A stretch of 64,000 nucleotides of DNA from Nematostella vectensis (taxonomy: Eukaryota; Cnidaria; Anthozoa; Actiniaria; Edwardsiidae). This document shows positions 63,328 to 64,000 of the stretch, in pieces. The translations under genes were made by a program, and so were the position numbers. Within the stretch, counting starts at the first letter, position 1. Each line of letters starts with the position of its first letter. The stretch covers positions 13,405,040 to 13,469,039 of the forward strand of contig NC_064042.1 in NCBI RefSeq assembly GCF_932526225.1, written 5' to 3'. The notes under the pieces were generated by a model, which worked only from the letters and a program-made list of their open reading frames with translations, had not been told where the DNA came from and did no database searches.

Positions 63328-64000
63328 GTAAACGTTCACTTATTCTAAAATTTACTGGCATGAAGAATGTTACCGAGTGTGTAGCGTTAGCGACTTAGCG
63401 GTAAGTCCATGCTGGAGCAATGAGCACGGCAGAAAGTGTTTCTATCTAACGCGCAATTGAGATTATTACGAAAATAAAACACTTTGTAATACAACGCTTG
63501 TTTGTTTTGTAAGAGAACCACTCGCGCTGGAAGGGCTATGGCTTATGTTTTTTAACAGGGTCTTTGTTTGTTTGTTTGTTTCGCTGGTTACAGACCGCCC
63601 GAAAGTATTGTATTTGCGTAATGTCGCCACGAAAGTACGACGAAAGACGCAATCAGAATCCGAGCTCGCGCCCCAAACAACGCAAGTGATAACCCCCCCC
63701 CCCCCCCCATTACAAAACAGACACACATGACACGTTGCATAAAGAAGTGGTTTATTTTCGTAAGTCACAGTCGTGCGTTAAATTGAAACACATTCTGCCG
63801 TGCTCCCTTGGCTAAGATGTAAAAAATGTTGATTCTATAAATTTAACTGGCCAAAACACCAAAGTATAGTGGACTATTTTATCGGTTGCCTGTTTTTTTT
63901 TTTCAGAATACTGTTTTCAAAGTTCTAGTATGTTGCTTTTCATCCATTTGTCGCATCGTATGATTTATTAATCATGTGTTAACCTATAAAAAATTCCTTC
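63328..64000. other. Intron at right edge, no further exon supported
   Basis: After donor GTAAAC at 63328 no Gly-X-Y exon is seen. GGTTACAG at ~63587-63594 could serve as an acceptor for a short in-phase frame beginning DRPKVLYLRN and ending at a stop near 63728, but it lacks collagen or NC1 features. A poly-C run lies at 63694-63708. Confidence 0.5.

Overview
The window looks like nuclear DNA of an early-branching animal, most likely an anthozoan cnidarian of the Nematostella type. It has small exons in long AT-rich introns, many minisatellites and MITE-like elements, a metazoan receptor tyrosine kinase, and two type IV collagen-type genes arranged head to head. The organism is inferred from gene content; no marker in the window proves it. 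All exon structures were assembled by eye from splice sites and reading phase. The assembled kinase (410 codons with stop) and the minus-strand collagen (1741 aa plus stop) both stay in one open frame, which is good internal support.

Layout. Positions 1-7112 (+) hold the 3' part of a receptor tyrosine kinase: membrane segment, complete kinase domain and C-terminal tail in 11 exons, with the ectodomain left of the window. Positions 7113-14800 hold no recognised gene. This stretch has a possible LINE remnant, a ~1.5 kb minisatellite, a dispersed repeat family shared with a kinase intron, and several MITE-like inverted-repeat elements, one with a 9-bp target duplication. Positions 15986-36631 (-) hold a complete collagen IV alpha chain in 31 exons: split signal peptide, four-cysteine 7S start, interrupted Gly-X-Y helix and a 12-cysteine NC1 domain. 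About 2.2 kb separates its ATG (36631) from the ATG of the second collagen gene (38856, +), which runs past the right edge. That gene is seen for 37 exons (1593 codons): signal peptide, four-cysteine 7S-like start, Gly-X-Y repeats, a complete von Willebrand factor A (vWA) domain, then Gly-X-Y again. Its NC1 domain, if present, lies outside the window.

How they may work together. Head-to-head collagen IV genes sharing a promoter region are known from COL4A1/COL4A2 of vertebrates and the Drosophila pair. Here both chains open with small phase-0 exons and end with large phase-1 exons, and both have a CxxC interruption at nearly the same residue position (515/518 and 526/529), so they look like old duplicates whose products may assemble together in basement membrane.

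The most unusual point is the vWA domain inside the collagenous region of the plus-strand chain. It keeps all three MIDAS metal-site motifs, is bracketed by a cysteine at each end, and is carried by three exons bounded by phase-1 introns. That is the signature of a module shuffled into a Gly-X-Y gene without breaking the frame.
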